DNA of 64,000 bases from Erinaceus europaeus (taxonomy: Eukaryota > Chordata > Mammalia > Eulipotyphla > Erinaceidae), in the NCBI RefSeq assembly GCF_950295315.1, contig NC_080172.1, positions 115,151,735 through 115,215,734 on the forward strand. The letters are read 5' to 3'. The notes beneath the pieces are model-generated. The model was not told the DNA's origin. It was given only the letters and a program-made list of their open reading frames with translations, and searched no databases. Positions within the stretch are counted from its first letter, which is position 1. Every line of letters starts with the position of its first letter. Both the position numbers and the translations under genes were made by a program. Of the stretch, positions 38,108-49,625 are shown piece by piece.

Positions 38108-38391
38108 TCAGTTGTAAAACACCTCGTCCTCCTCCTCGGAAAGGGAGCCACCGTCCACCGACGGGAAGGAGCCCTGCAGCCGGGCCCCACACTCAGGCCC
38201 GGGTCCTCCAGGCAGCCGCCTCCGAGGTTGCTGCTCAGGGCTGGGGGGCTGGGGGACGACAGCCGTGTTGGGGGGCTCTTTGGGCGAGGGCCAGGTATCA
38301 GGAGAGAGGCCGGGGGAGGAGAAGGCCAAGAGGCTGTTGTCCTGCGAGGGGCCGCTCAGAAGGCTGTTCTGAAGGTAGATGCTCTCTAGGT
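38108..38391 (-). CDS. FAM131C: FAM131C last coding exon
   Basis: Acceptor TCTTTTCAG, reading DLESIYLQNS to EDEVFYN; stop TGA at 38108-38110. Confidence 0.93.
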
Positions 38392-41300
38392 CTGAAAAGA
38401 CAACGAGGGGGGAGTGATGCTGTTCCCTCCCTCAGTGTGTGTGTGGGGGGGAAAGGGTGGGGGGGCATGGGCAGAAAGCCTGCTTCCAAATCCCACTGTG
38501 ACCCTGGGCAAGTCACCGGACCTCTCTGAGCCCGAGTCGTCCCTGTGCAGAAGCAGTCAGCATAGTCAGGTGCCTGCCAAGAGCTGGGAGAAGTGGGCTG
38601 GGAGACAGTGCAGTGGTTCTGCAAAAAATAAACTCTCCCGCTGGAGGCCTTGAGGTCCCATCGTTAAGACAGAGCTGAGTGGTGCTCTGGTCTTTCTGTC
38701 TGTATCTCTCTCATTAAAATAAAAATAAATAAGGGGCCAGGTGGTAGTGCACCCGGCTAAGTGCACACATTACAGTGTACAAGGACCTGGGTTCAAGACC
38801 CTGGCCCCCATTTGCATGGGGAAAGCTTCACAAGTGATGAAACAGGACCATAGGTCTCTCTCTCTCTCTTTTTAATTTTTTATATCTTTATTTATTGGAT
38901 AGAGGCAGCCAGAAATCTAGAGAAAGTGGAGGGAGAGAGAGACACCTGCAGCACTGCTTCACCACTTGCAAAGCTTTCCCCCTGAAGGTGAGGACTGGGT
39001 GCTTGAAGCCGGGTCTTTGTGACATGTGCACTCAACCAGGTGTGCCACCACCTGGTCACTGCAGGTGTCTCTCCCCCTCTCTCCCCCCCTCTCAATTTCT
39101 TTCTGTTTCTATCCAGTAATAAATAAAATATAAAAATAAATAAATAAAACATTAGAAGGAGGAGGGGAAGGAGTAGGAGTAGGAGGAGAAGGAGAAGGAG
39201 AAGGAGAAGGAGAAGGAGAAGGAGAAGGAGAAGGAGAAGGAGAAGGAGAAGAAGAAGAAGAAGAAGAAGAAGAAGAAGAAGAAGAAACAGATGGTGGAGG
39301 AGGAGAATTGAGAGAACCATTGCTCTTTCTGAGTCTCCATTACCCTTCTGTCCATCCAAGTCAGAGAGAAGATTAAATGAGATATGGTGGGGGCCAGGCA
39401 GTGGCACACCTGGTTGAACACACATTATGGTGAGCAAGGACCTGGATTCAAGCCCCCACCTACATGGGGAAAGCTTTACAAGTGGTGAAGCAGGGCTGCA
39501 GGTGACTGAGGGAGAGAAAGACACCTGCAGACCTGTTTCCCTGTGCATGAAGCAGACCCCCTGCAGGTGGGGAGCAGTGGGGGGGGGAGTTGAACCTGGG
39601 TCCTTGCACTTGGTAATATGTGCACTTAACCAGGTATGCCACCACATAGCCCTCTTTTTTAAAAAAATATTTTATTTATTTATTTTGGATAGAGAAAGAA
39701 ATTTAGAGGGGAGGGGAAGGTAAGAAAGAGGGGGGGAAGGAGAAAGAGTGAGAGAAAGAGAGAGACACCACTCTCGTGCCTCAGGCTCCAAAGTCCCAGG
39801 TTCAATACCCCATACCACCATAAGACAGAGCTGAGCAGTGCTCTGGTGAAATAAAAGAGAGAGAGAGAGAGAGAGAGAGAGTCTTATGTCTGCTTCACTA
39901 ATTGTGAAGCTTTCCTCTTGCAGGTGGGGACAGGGGCTTGAACCTGGGCCCTTTTGCATGGGAACATACGTGCGCTCCCCCAGGTGGACCACCACCCGGC
40001 CCTCCCGAGCCCCAGTGTTAATGGTACTGAGCTCGGGGTTCTCCCTGTAGGCTCATGGCTCTCCTGGGAGTGGGCAGGGCCAGCCTCACCTGTCCCATGT
40101 CACAGATGAAGAAAGCAACACAGACAGGAGAGGGCTTTGCCCAAGGTCACTGTACCTGCTGGCAGAGTGGACGCCCAGCACCAGCTCTCCTGCACCCACC
40201 CCTCCAGCCCACCCTACACCCACTGAGTTCTACCCTGTATCTGGACGATGTCTTGGGGGCTGTTGTCGGGGTGCAACTCCTCATCATCCAGCGAGGACCA
40301 GGCGCTCAGCGTGGCCTCTGTGATGGCAAACTGCTCAGCCACTCCTGGGGGGACAGAGACCCGAGGGTGGGGGAAGGCTGGAGGCACCCTGTGCCGTGAG
40401 GCTCCCTGTGTGGGCATAGCCCATGTGGTGACTTTGGGGTCTTGTAAGGAGCAGCACCTACCCCAGGCCACCAGGTCCCAGACCCCCAGGCCGGAGAGAC
40501 CCAGACCCCCAGGCCCCCAGGCTCTTAGGCCCCAAGCCCCAGGCCTCCAGGCCCCCAGACCTCTAGGCCCTCAGGGCTCCAGGCCCCAGGCTTTCAGGCC
40601 TCCAGACCCACAGACTCATAGGCCCACAGACCCCCAGGCTCTCAGGCACCCAGACCTGCAGACCCCCAGTTCCATAGGCCCCCAGGTCTCAGGCCCCCAG
40701 ACCCCAGGCTCCAGGCCCCTAGGTCTCAGGCCCCCAGGCCCCCAGGTCTCAGGCCCCCAGATCTAGGCCCCCAGGTCTCAGGCCCCCAGACCCCAGGCCC
40801 CCAGATCTAAGCCCCCAGGTCTCAGGCCTCCAGACCCCAGGCCCCGAGACTCCAAACCCCCAGGTCTCAGGCCCCCAGGTCTCAGGCCCCCAGATCCAGG
40901 CCCCCAGATCTAAGCCCCCAGGTCTCAGGCCCCCAGATCCAGGCCCCCAGACCCCCAGGTCTCAGGCCCCCAGATCCAGGCTCCCAGGTCTCAGGCCCCC
41001 AGGTCTCAGGCCCCCAGATCCAGGCCCCCATGTCTCAGGCCCCCAGATCCAGGCCCTCAGACCCCAGGCCCCGAGACTCCAAACCCCCAGGTCTCAGGCC
41101 CCCAGATCCAGGCCCTCAGACCCCAGGCCCCGAGACTCCAAACCCCCAGATCCAGGCCCCCAGGTCTCAGGCCCCCAGATCCAGGCCCCCAGGTCTCAGG
41201 CCCCCAGATCCAGGTCCCCAGGTCTCAGGCCCCCAGGTCTCAGGCCCCCAGATCCAGGCCCCCAGACCCAGGTCCCCAGGTCTCAGGCCCCCAGGTCTCA

Positions 41301-44300
41301 GGCCCCCAGATCCAGGCCCCCAGACCCCAGGCCCCAAGACCCAGGCCCGCAGGCCCCCAGCACTGACCTGCAGCAAAGCGAGCCTCTCGCAGCTCATCCG
41401 GGAGGCAGCCGTACTGCTCATCTTCGGCTGAGGACAGCTCCCAGCCCGACCGCTGGGCGCTCCAGCCCTTCCACTCGATGAGGTGGGCCACGCGGCCTCG
41501 CGCCATGGCTGTGGGCTTTGTGATGTGGTCTTTGATGCTCTGAACCACCCCTGTGGGACCCACGGCGGCTGGGTGACCCCTGCTTCCATGCACACAGACC
41601 CCACTCCCGACACTCACCCCTCATGCCCTGCACCCACCTAGGGCCCTGCCCTCCAAGCCCTGTAGCCTCATGCCAGCTGGTGCTCTGAGCCTACTCCCTG
41701 CCTCCTGCCCACCCCAAGCCTCAAGGGTCCCCTCACTCGAATGCTCTCCACCCATCCGCAGGCCCGAGGCTTGCCCTCCCACTCAGTGTTCCCCAAACGT
41801 GTCACTCCCTTGACCAATTTCAAGACCAGACCTTTCTGCCCAAGGAGACCTGCTGGAGGTCTGCCCAGTTTCCCTTTACCCACCAACTGACAGGTTCTGA
41901 AAGAACGACCCCTGTGCCTAGGCCTGTCACCAATTCTGCTGAAGTGAGGGTACAGTAGACAGAAGGCTTCCTGGAAGAGGTGGCTTGGAGTTGGGTTTGG
42001 AAGGAAGTTTAGACGGGTGGGGGTAAAGCTGGGAGTTATTTCAGAGGTGAGAATGGTAATGGTGGGGGGGGCGACATTAAAAAAAAAAGTCTGGCCTGGT
42101 TACAAGAATATAGGGGAGGGGAAAAAGTGGAGATAACATCGTGGCCGTGGTCCTGGTGGTGGTGCAGTGGATAAAGCACAGGACTCTCAAGCATGAGGTC
42201 CCAAGTTCAACCCCCAGCAGCACATGTATCAGAGCGATGTCTGGTTCCTTCTTCCTGCCTATCTTCTTCATGAATAAATAAAAGGAGGCAGGTGGTGGCA
42301 CACCTGGTTAAGTGCACATAGTACAATGCTCAAGGACCTAGGTTCAAACCCCTGGTCCCCACAGGCAGGGAGAAAGCTTCACGAGTAGTGAAGCGAGGCT
42401 GCAGGTGCCTCTCTGTTTCTTTTCCTCTCTATCTCCCTCCTTCCTCAATTTGTCTCTGTCTCTATCCAATACTAAATAAAAGATTAAACATAAATATAAA
42501 TAAATAAATAAATAAATAGAAGAGAGAGAACATCATGGCTGGGATGGTAGAAGAGGCTGGGAAGCCAGACCAAGGGCTCCAATGTTCATCGCAGAGCGAT
42601 GGTTAATCATGAGAGAGTATTGAGCAGGTGAGTAACATGTCAACTCCCCCATTCAGGAAGAGCATTCTAGGTCAGGGGTTAGGGGCTAAGGATGAAGACA
42701 GGGGGCCAGAATCGGAGTAGATAGCATTATGGTTATGCAAAGAGACTTTCATGCCTGAGGCTTCAAAGTCCCAGGTTCAATCCCCCCACACCACCATCAG
42801 CCAGAACTGAGTAGTGCTCTGGTAAAATACTACTACTACTACTAATAACAATATATTTTTTAAAAATAAGGGAACCACTGATGGGATCCAGGAAGACACA
42901 GGACAAAAGCTGGGCAGGTGGGGAGGTGGGCAGCTGGTCAGTAGACCAGCTGGACATGGATTTGACTGAGAGGCCTGTAGAGAGCCATCAGGAACTCCTT
43001 CAAGGGTGAGAACATCATCCTGAGAATCCCGGGACTGTGCTGTGAGGACTGGCAAGATTTAAGAAAGACAGCGGGCAAAGGAGCCTCCTGCACTGCAGGT
43101 GGGAATGTCAATGGGTCCAATCTCTGTGGAGAACAGTCTGGAGAACTCTCAGAAGGCTAGAAGTGGACCTACCCTGTGACCCTGCAATTCCTCTCCTGGG
43201 GATGGATCTTAAGGAACCCAACACACCCATCCAAAAAGATCTGTGTACATATATGTTCTTAGCAGCACAATTTGTAATAGCCAAAACCTGGAAGCAACCC
43301 AGGTGTCCAACAACAGATGAGTGGCTGAGCAAGTTGTGGTCTAGATACACAATGGAATACTACTCAGTGGTAAAAAATGATGATTTATCATTTTCAGCCC
43401 ATCTTGGCTGGAGCTTGAAGGAATCATGTGAAGTGAGACCAGCCAGAAAGCTATGAAAAATGGTGTAGGGAGTCAGGCGGTAGTGCAGTGGGTTAAGCGC
43501 ACATGGTGTGAAGCGCAAGGACCGGCGTAAGGATCCCGGTTCGAGCCCCCGGCTCTCCACCTGCAGGGGAGTCACTTCACAGGCAGTGAAGCAGGTCTGC
43601 TGGTGTCTGTCTTTCTCTCCCTTTCTCTGTCTTCTCTCTCGATATCTCTCTGTCCTATCCAATGACAGCAACAACAACAATAATAATAACCACAACAATG
43701 ATAAAACAACAAGGGCAACAAAAGGGGAAAAATGGTCTCCAGGAGCAGTGGATTTGTGGTACAGGCTGGAGGCAAAAAAGAAAAAAAAAGAAAAAGAAAA
43801 GAAAAAAGAAAAATGGTGAAGTCACCTTCTTCACCTCATCTTGGATGGAACTTGAAGTGAGATCAACCAGAAAGAGAAGGATGAAAAAAAAAAAAAAGGA
43901 TGAATATGGGATGATCCCACTTAAAGACAGAAGTGGAGAAATAAGAACAGAAGGGAAAACACTAAGCAGAACTTGGACCGGAGTTGGAGTATTGCACCAA
44001 AGTCAAGGCCTCTGGGGTGGTCAGGTTCTAGAACATGATGGCGGAGGAGTGTAGCTGGCGGGGCTGGGGGATGCCAGAGTGTTATGTGGAAAACTGACAA
44101 ATGTTACCCATGGACCAACTGCACTTTACTATAGATTATAAAACATTAATTTCCTCTCCCCAGTAAAGAAAAGAAAAAAATATTTAAGACAGTGCATCCC
44201 CAGAGGAAGTGAGAAGACATGTGACTTTGGGCAAGGGAGAAAGACAGAGGAGAGGAAGAAGGGGAACACTCCCTCCCCACATGGGAGAACGCTGGCCATG

Positions 44301-47300
44301 GAGGTCTGAGAGCCCAGGGTCCTGCAGCTGGAGGAAAGCACAGAGGCCATGGCCTGGGGCAGGTGGGAGCTGGGCTGGGAAGACAGCATAATGGGGAAGA
44401 GAAAGACTCGTGGCCGAGGCTTTGAGGCCCTGGGTTCAGTACCCAGCACCAGCATAAGCAAGAGCTGAGCAGAGCTCAGGAGGATCATGGAACCACGCTG
44501 TGACAGAGGGTGGTGGCAGGAGACAGAGGGGCAGCCGGGTGGTGGCGCACCTGGTTGAGCGCACATGTTATAATGTGAAAGGACCTGAGTTCAAACCCCT
44601 GGTCCCTACCTGCAGGAGGAAAGCTTTGTGAGTGGTGAAGTGGGGTTGCAGGTGTCTCTCTGTCTCTTTCTGTCTCTATCTCCCCTTCCTCTCAGTTTTT
44701 GGCTGTCTTTATCAAATAAATAAAGATAATAATAATAGGGAGTTGGGTGGTAGGTAGTGCAGAGGGTTAAGTGGCACAAAGCACGAGGACCGGCGTGAGG
44801 ATCCCGGTTCGAGCCCCTGGCTCACCACCTGCAGGGGAATCGCTTCACAGGCGGTGAAGCAGTTCTGCAGGTGTCTGTCTTTCTCTCCCCCTCTCTGTCT
44901 TCCACTCCTCTCTCCATTTCTCTCTGTTCTATCCAACAACAACAACAATAACTACAACAATAATAAAAAGCAACAAGGGCAACAAAAGGGAAAATAAATA
45001 AAAATTTTAAAAAGATAATAATAATAAAAAGAAAATAGAGAAGAAGACAGAGGGGAAGGATGTGCTGAGGGTGACCCAGCAGAGGCCTAAGCAGTTTGTG
45101 TCTCCCTGCCCCAGCACCCACACTCCCCAGAGACTGGCCCACAGCTGAGGGGCACATATCACCAGAGATACCCAAGGGACTGGAATGCTCTCCCCAGGGG
45201 CAATGACATCACCTCCGCCCCAGGCTCTCAGTGGGCTCAAGTGGAGAGAGTTTTTTCCTGCAGCTGCTTGGCGGCCAGCTCCTCCCCCAGCCTGGCCCCA
45301 CTGCCTCCTCCTACAGGCAGCCCTCAGGGTAACCCTTCAGTAAATGATTCATGTAGCAATTTCCAGCTAGGGCTCTGATTCCAGGGGTGCTGCTTAAGGT
45401 ACGGTGTGTGACCTGAGGATTGCATCTGCTTTGGGGACACCGCAGTAGGCAGACAACTGAGAAGTCAGATTTGTTGTCCTCACCCCCCCCAACTTCTGGA
45501 ATCAACACGCCTTCTCACGGGACCAGGAGCCCTATGCGGCTGTTCCCTGCAGAGCCCGTGGGCACAGGAGCCTGGCTGAACCTGACAACTCTTCCGAGGC
45601 TCTGGGGCCTTCCCCTGCTCGCGTTGTGGCCAGGGGTGGGTGGGCCCTGCCGAGGCCAAGGGCAGGAGAGGGTAGCTGGAGCCTACCCACAAGGGACGAG
45701 GTGGCCAGGGCTGCCACATTGTAGTTGCTGGAGCAGGACCTGGAGTCGGACAGGTAGCCATTGGTGGTCTGGAAGCACCGCTGTAGAGAGAGGAGGTATG
45801 GCTGCAGGCAGCGCCGCAGGACAACATCTCACCATCATCACACCACCAGGGTGTCGGAAAATTGTGAGGATGTGGTTGAGCTTGGCAGGGCTTGACTTGA
45901 GGGGTGCGTCTATCCTGTCAGTCTCTCTCTCTACCGAGAGGTTGAGCAAGGAGGGACAGGAGTAACCCCAAAGGTGTGCCCCGTCCTGTCAGACTCCCTG
46001 CCTCACAAAGCACCCTGATACGATGGCCATTAGATAAAAAGAAAGGGGGAGATGTCGGACATTAAACCAGCTCCCCCTCCTCCACCCTGCGTTGCTGATA
46101 CTATGGCCCGCTTACATAATCATTGTTAAAACCCTCGCAACAGTTGCTAAGGAAGTTTCTACCTTCCCAGCCCGCTTTTGCCTTTCTCCACCCCTTTCCT
46201 AGCCATTTCCGTTTCTGACTTGCCACTTCTGGTTCTATCCCATAAAAGCGTTGTCTCTCTGATCAATAAAGACATTGCATTACCACTCCGCCATGAGTTC
46301 AAGACTTTCTCTCCTGCATCACTGAGTGAGTGGCAGCCCAGGCTGGCTCTGGTCGAGTTCTCTCCATCCCAGAGAGCACGTGCCCGGGAAGAGGCACCCC
46401 CACACTAGCCCATCACCAGGGTCCCGTTATCACCCATCTCCCCAGGGCAGGGCCTGACGACACTGCCGTCCCCCCCCTTCCCGCCCCGCTGCCTTCCCTC
46501 TCTCTGGCAGAGTTATGTGTCCAAGCAGGGCACCACAGAGGGAGGGGCAGTGGTGCCAGCTGTGGCAGGCCAGACCAAGGAATGGGCAAGGACACTGACC
46601 TGCCAAGGATCCCAACAGAAATCCATCTGTTTGTCCTAAAACAGAGGAGAGAGAGAGTGTGAGGCAGGGTACTCTGCCAGCTGGCAGCTCAGGGCCCCAA
46701 GGACAGGGCTGCAGCTCAGCTTTCTGCGACTCCAGGGGCTAAGGGTCAGGGTCTGCCTCAGGCTTGTGACCTGGTTTCCCCTGCCATGCAAAGGTGTATG
46801 GGGGTGGGGGTGGTAATGGCGGTTGTGTCAGGGTGGGCGTGGGTACAGGGAACAACTCAGAGCTAGGTTCTAGTTTTTTTTTTTTAATACTCATTTATTT
46901 ATTCCATTTTGTTGCCCTTGTTTTATTGTTGTAGCTGTTATTGATGCCATCATTGTTAGGACGGAGAGAAGTGGAGAGAGGAGGGGAAGGCAGAGAAAGG
47001 GAGAGAAAGACAGACACCTGCAGACCTGCTTCACCTCCTGTGAAGTGACTCCCCTGCAGGTGGGGAGCCAGGGGCTTGAACCGGGATCCTTATGCTGGTC
47101 CTTGTGCTTTGCGCCACATGTGCTTAACCTGCTGCGCTACTGCCTGACTGCCTGAGTTATAGTTTTGACTGTCATTTGTACCTCACTTTCCTTGGCCTAC
47201 GTACTGGACATCTTTGAAAATCTGTTTCTGCCTCTAAGTGGTGACAATGCCTTTTACTTCACAGATCAAAGACATGACACACAGAAAGTGTCTGGCTTGT

Positions 47301-49240
47301 GGTGTTCTCTCCACCCCCCCTCTCTGTGTGTGGCTCTGGAGCCTTGAACACATGTGAACTCATCACTCCTGATTGACCTTTTCACCTTACGATCTTTTCG
47401 TTTCAGAAAGATGGGGAGAAGGAGTGAAACAGAGGAGAGTGGGGTCCCACAGGGTTAGACCTCCCTTGGTGTTGTAGTGCTGTCCATGGGGTACTGGGTC
47501 TTGAACCCAGCGGCATACAGGGTAAGGGAGCTATCTTCCAGACTGGGATGTGTGTTTGTATTTGTGATTCTAGTAACTGGTAGATTCAAACCACAAGCCC
47601 TGGGCCAGCTGTGGAAATGGTGTGGCAGAAGGCTGGGGAGGTGGTTAGGGCAGGGCACATGCCTTGCTTGTGTGAAGCCCTGGGTTCAGTCCTCGGCATG
47701 GCACAATACTTAAGACAAACAGAGCTGACTGGGAGTGTGTATCTTCTCTATACTCAAGGTCGTGGGTTCAAACTCTGACAGCTCATGAACAGCGTGGGGC
47801 GTGTGGTCTCCATGGATGAGAGAGTGCTGCTGTAGTCCGTCTCCCTCTTTATCCTCTCTGTCTGTCTCCCTTTCTCTAAGATAAAGAATGAAAAAAATGG
47901 AGGGACTGGGCAATGGTACAGCCAGTTAATCACACATAGTACTAAGTGCAAGCACCCAGCTCTCCACCTGCGAGGTGGAGGAGGTCTCACAAGTGGTGAA
48001 GCAGGTCTGGAACTGTCTCCTTTTCTCTCTCCCTCTCTCCCTCCTACGTTCTCTCAATTTCCCTCTGTTCTATCCAGTAAAAGTGTTTTTTTTAAAAAAA
48101 AAAAAAGGCTACCAGAAGCAGGGGATTTGTAATGCCAGGACTGAGCCTCAGCGATAACCCTGGAGGCAAAAAAAGAATAAGAAACTGGTCTCCCAGGAAA
48201 CCTTTTAGGAATGGCATCAGACCCTACATTTATAAACTGGTATAAACAGAAAGAAAGACAAAAACAGAATAGGATCCCACCAATAGTGGAGCAGAACTCT
48301 GCGCTCTCTCTCTCACACACACCGAAGTGTGAGCCAGAATCCAAGGCTCACACAAGAGCTTCCTTTTTCCTCTCCAGGAGCTAAGTAAGGTGTGTGGACT
48401 GGTAATGAACTTGTTATTCGCAAAACTTAGTTTTGTGGGAAGGCCTTCAGGTGGAACTTCTTCTTCTCTTTCTCTTTTTATTTATTTATTTAAATTTTAG
48501 TTATTTTACCGGATAGAGGCAGAGAGAAACTGAGGGAGGAGGAGAAGGGAGAAAGGGAGAGAGACAGAGAGACACCTGCAGACCCGCTTCACCGCTTGTG
48601 AAGCTTTCCCTCTGCAAGTGGGGACCAGAGGCTTGAACCCAGGTCCTTGTGCACTGTAATGTGTGCGCTTAACCAGGTGCGCCACCACCTGGCCTCTTTT
48701 TATTTTTTAAATTATCGAGACATCCAGAAATCAAGAGGGAAGGAGGAGCTAGGGAGAGAGAGACACCGGCAATTCTGCTTCGCCCCTCATAAAGCCTTCT
48801 CCCTGCAGGTGGGGGCTGGGGGCTTGAACCTGGGTCCTTGCAAATTATAACACGCAACCAGGTACACCACCACCGATGCCCCCGCCCCCTTTTTTTCCTC
48901 TAAATAAGCCTGACCCAGTTTTTTGGCAGCCACTCTGATTCAGACCTCAGTCCAGCTGAGGAGCAAATCTAAGGGTTCGTTTGTAAGCATGGGTACCATA
49001 AGAAGCAATCAGTTTTGGTGTGGGGAAGAGACGGAGTGGTTTCTGCCACCCCGAGGGGAGCTGCAGGGGATACCCAGGGACCAGGATGTGGTGGGGGGGG
49101 GTGGGAGGCCGTAGGACCAGTTACCTTGCCAGTGACATGGCCAGGAGCCATGGTGGTAGGGCAGCCGGAGGGCAAGTCTGGGTTGAGAGGTTCCGTGGCC
49201 GGGGGCATGGGGCAGTCCTTGTGAGCACTTGTGAACAGAT
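38108..49240 (-). CDS. FAM131C: FAM131C (six of the coding exons; first coding exon not found)
   Basis: FAM131C belongs to a small vertebrate family of unknown molecular function. Exons, in transcript order: 49125-49240, 46600-46635, 45687-45780, 41368-41550, 40234-40344, 38108-38391. All have GT-AG borders and join in one open frame of 274 residues after a split first codon. Recognisable segments: LFTSAHKDCPMP, DKQMDFCWDPWQ, CFQTTNGYLSDSRS, the conserved core VVQSIKDHITKPTAMARGRV with HLIEWKGW, then AEQFAITEATLSAWSSLDDEE and a proline/serine-rich C terminus ending EEEDEVFYN. Human FAM131C is about 280 residues, so only the short N-terminal exon (about 7-8 residues) is missing; it may lie further right. 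The frame is open, so the gene is probably intact. A degraded LTR element sits next to one exon and a minisatellite fills one intron. Confidence 0.93.
38595..38720 (+). mobile_element. S3 SINE, plus strand
   Basis: GGCTGGGAGACAGTGCAGTGG head and AGACAGAGCTGAGTGGTGC. Confidence 0.82.
38733..39145 (+). mobile_element. S1 SINE (plus) with nested S1 (minus)
   Basis: The plus-strand S1 is interrupted at its CT body by a minus-strand S1 at 38870-39057 and then resumes GCAGGTGTCTCTCCCCC. Confidence 0.85.
39156..39300. repeat. (GAAGGA)n to (GAA)n purine tract
   Basis: About 145 purine-only bases: AGGAG words, a long AGGAGA array, then pure GAA. Confidence 0.95.
39388..40003. mobile_element. Cluster of partial S1/S2/S3 SINEs
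   Basis: S1 plus (39388-39505), S1/S2 minus (39510-39655), S3-like plus (39765-39850) and S1 minus (39855-40003), inserted into one another. Confidence 0.7.
40234..40344 (-). CDS. FAM131C: FAM131C penultimate exon
   Basis: Encodes VAEQFAITEATLSAW and HPDNSPQDIVQIQ; acceptor CCCCCCAG, donor GTAGAAC. Confidence 0.94.
40478..41360. repeat. Minisatellite filling a FAM131C intron
   Basis: About 880 bases of 14-15-bp variant units such as GGCCCCCAGGTCTCA and GGCCCCCAGATCCA, with larger blocks repeated (a 45-60-bp block ending CGAGACTCCAAACCCC recurs near 40850, 41070 and 41135). It lies between exons 40234-40344 and 41368-41550 and ends about 8 bases before the latter's donor. On the minus (transcribed) strand it is a series of GGGGG runs. 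Confidence 0.95.
41368..41550 (-). CDS. FAM131C: FAM131C core exon
   Basis: Encodes the most conserved part of the family (SIKDHITKPTAMARGRV, EWKGWSAQRSGWELS). Its donor lies at the edge of the intronic minisatellite. Confidence 0.95.
41551..42130. other. FAM131C intron, unique sequence
   Basis: No recognised repeat or exon in this part of the intron. Confidence 0.4.
42143..42520 (+). mobile_element. S4 then S1 SINE, plus strand
   Basis: S4 42143-42285 (GGTGGTGCAGTGGATAAAGC); S1 42287-42520 with a TAAA-rich tail. Confidence 0.9.
42710..42845 (+). mobile_element. S3 SINE, plus strand
   Basis: GGAGTAGATAGCATTATGG head with a TAC-triplet tail. Confidence 0.85.
43050..44175 (+). mobile_element. 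L1 3' part (ORF2 end and 3' UTR), interrupted by an S2 SINE
   Basis: 43100-43466 encodes the L1 ORF2 C terminus (CDPAIPLLGMDLKEP, HMFL-like segment, [19 protein letters not shown]). An S2 SINE sits at 43467-43800, after which the ORF2 end and 3' UTR resume to about 44175. Multiple stops show it is dead. Confidence 0.88.
43467..43800 (+). mobile_element. S2 SINE nested in L1
   Basis: GGGAGTCAGGCGGTAGTGC head to the GGAGCAGTGGATTTGTGG extension and A-rich tail. Confidence 0.9.
44371..45020 (+). mobile_element. S3, S1, S2 SINEs, plus strand
   Basis: S3 44371-44480, S1 44530-44735, S2 44738-45020, each inserted at or near the tail of the one before. Confidence 0.88.
45021..45686. other. FAM131C intron, unique sequence
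   Basis: Single-copy, GC-rich intron with no recognised feature. Confidence 0.4.
45687..45780 (-). CDS. FAM131C: FAM131C exon (NGYLSDSRS)
   Basis: Encodes RCFQTTNGYLSDSRSCSSN and NVAALATSSLV; acceptor CTCTCTACAG, donor GTAGGC. Confidence 0.94.
45852..46415 (+). mobile_element. Internally deleted ERV element with 3' LTR
   Basis: Exact 6-bp target duplications CCAGGG lie at 45846-45851 and 46416-46421. The element opens with TGTCGGA. The same TGTCGGA recurs at 46053, right after a purine tract (46038-46052, AAAAGAAAGGGGGAG) that looks like a polypurine tract. So 46053-46415 is the 3' LTR, 45852 onward is a stub of the 5' LTR plus residual internal sequence, and most of the provirus is gone. 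The LTR has CATAAAAG at 46241-46248 and AATAAA at 46265-46270. No viral gene is recognisable. Confidence 0.75.
46600..46635 (-). CDS. FAM131C: FAM131C 36-bp micro-exon
   Basis: Encodes exactly DKQMDFCWDPWQ, phase 0 on both sides; acceptor TGTTTTAG, donor GTCAGTG. Confidence 0.92.
46885..47155 (-). mobile_element. S2 SINE, minus strand
   Basis: From TTATTCCATTTTGTTGCCC to the CTGCGCTACTGCCTGACTG head. Confidence 0.9.
47160..47890. other. Unclassified intronic sequence
   Basis: Partly AT-rich. SINE-like pieces around 47630-47720 are too diverged to classify; no exon seen. Confidence 0.3.
47900..48180 (+). mobile_element. Old S2-like SINE, plus strand
   Basis: Diverged head GGGACTGGGCAATGGTAC; 3' extension GCGATAACCCTGGAGGC. 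Confidence 0.75.
48490..48885 (-). mobile_element. Two S1 SINEs, minus strand
   Basis: Copies at 48490-48697 and 48705-48885 about 10 bases apart. Confidence 0.87.
49125..49240 (-). CDS. FAM131C: FAM131C second coding exon
   Basis: Encodes LFTSAHKDCPMPPATEPLNP to APGHVTGK; acceptor TTATTTCCAG, donor GTAACTG. It opens with a split codon, so an upstream coding exon must exist. Confidence 0.92.
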
Positions 49241-49424
49241 CTGGAAATAAGGATGACAGGAGAGTTTAGCCAAGCCCAGTGCTCTCCTGGGGACTCACCA
49301 TCACTCTGGAGAAAACCAACCCTGACCTGAACCCACCTCAGATGAGGCGAACAGCCAGACCTTCTCCTTCAAGCTCCAGATGGTGAGCGTCTGTCTGCCC
49401 CCCCTTTTTTAGTAATTTTTTTTA

Positions 49425-49625
49425 GTGATTTTTATTTATTTATTGAATAGAGACAACCAGAAATCAAGAGGGAAGGGGGAAATAGAGAGGGAGAGAGGGG
49501 GGGAGAGAGAGAGAGAGAGACCACAGCTCTGCTTCGCCACTTGCAAAGCTTTTCCCTGCAGGTGGGGACTGGGAGCTCAAACCCGGGTAACATATGCTCT
49601 CAGCCAGGTGTGCCACCATCCGGCC
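49425..49625 (-). mobile_element. S1 SINE, minus strand
   Basis: ATTTATTTATTGAATAGAG to GTGTGCCACCATCCGGC, with GA expansion. Confidence 0.87.

Noticed and set aside
40478..41360. CRISPR-like array
   Set aside because: Units are adjacent variants without spacers, in a mammalian intron; it is a minisatellite.
40248..41431. Long proline-rich plus-strand open frames over the FAM131C intron
   Set aside because: They are translations of the C-rich minisatellite, opposite to the gene, and stay open only because the units lack stops.
43163..43456. Possible gene encoding an ATP-like or helicase fragment on the plus strand
   Set aside because: It matches the L1 ORF2 C terminus found again at 56.4-57.3 kb.
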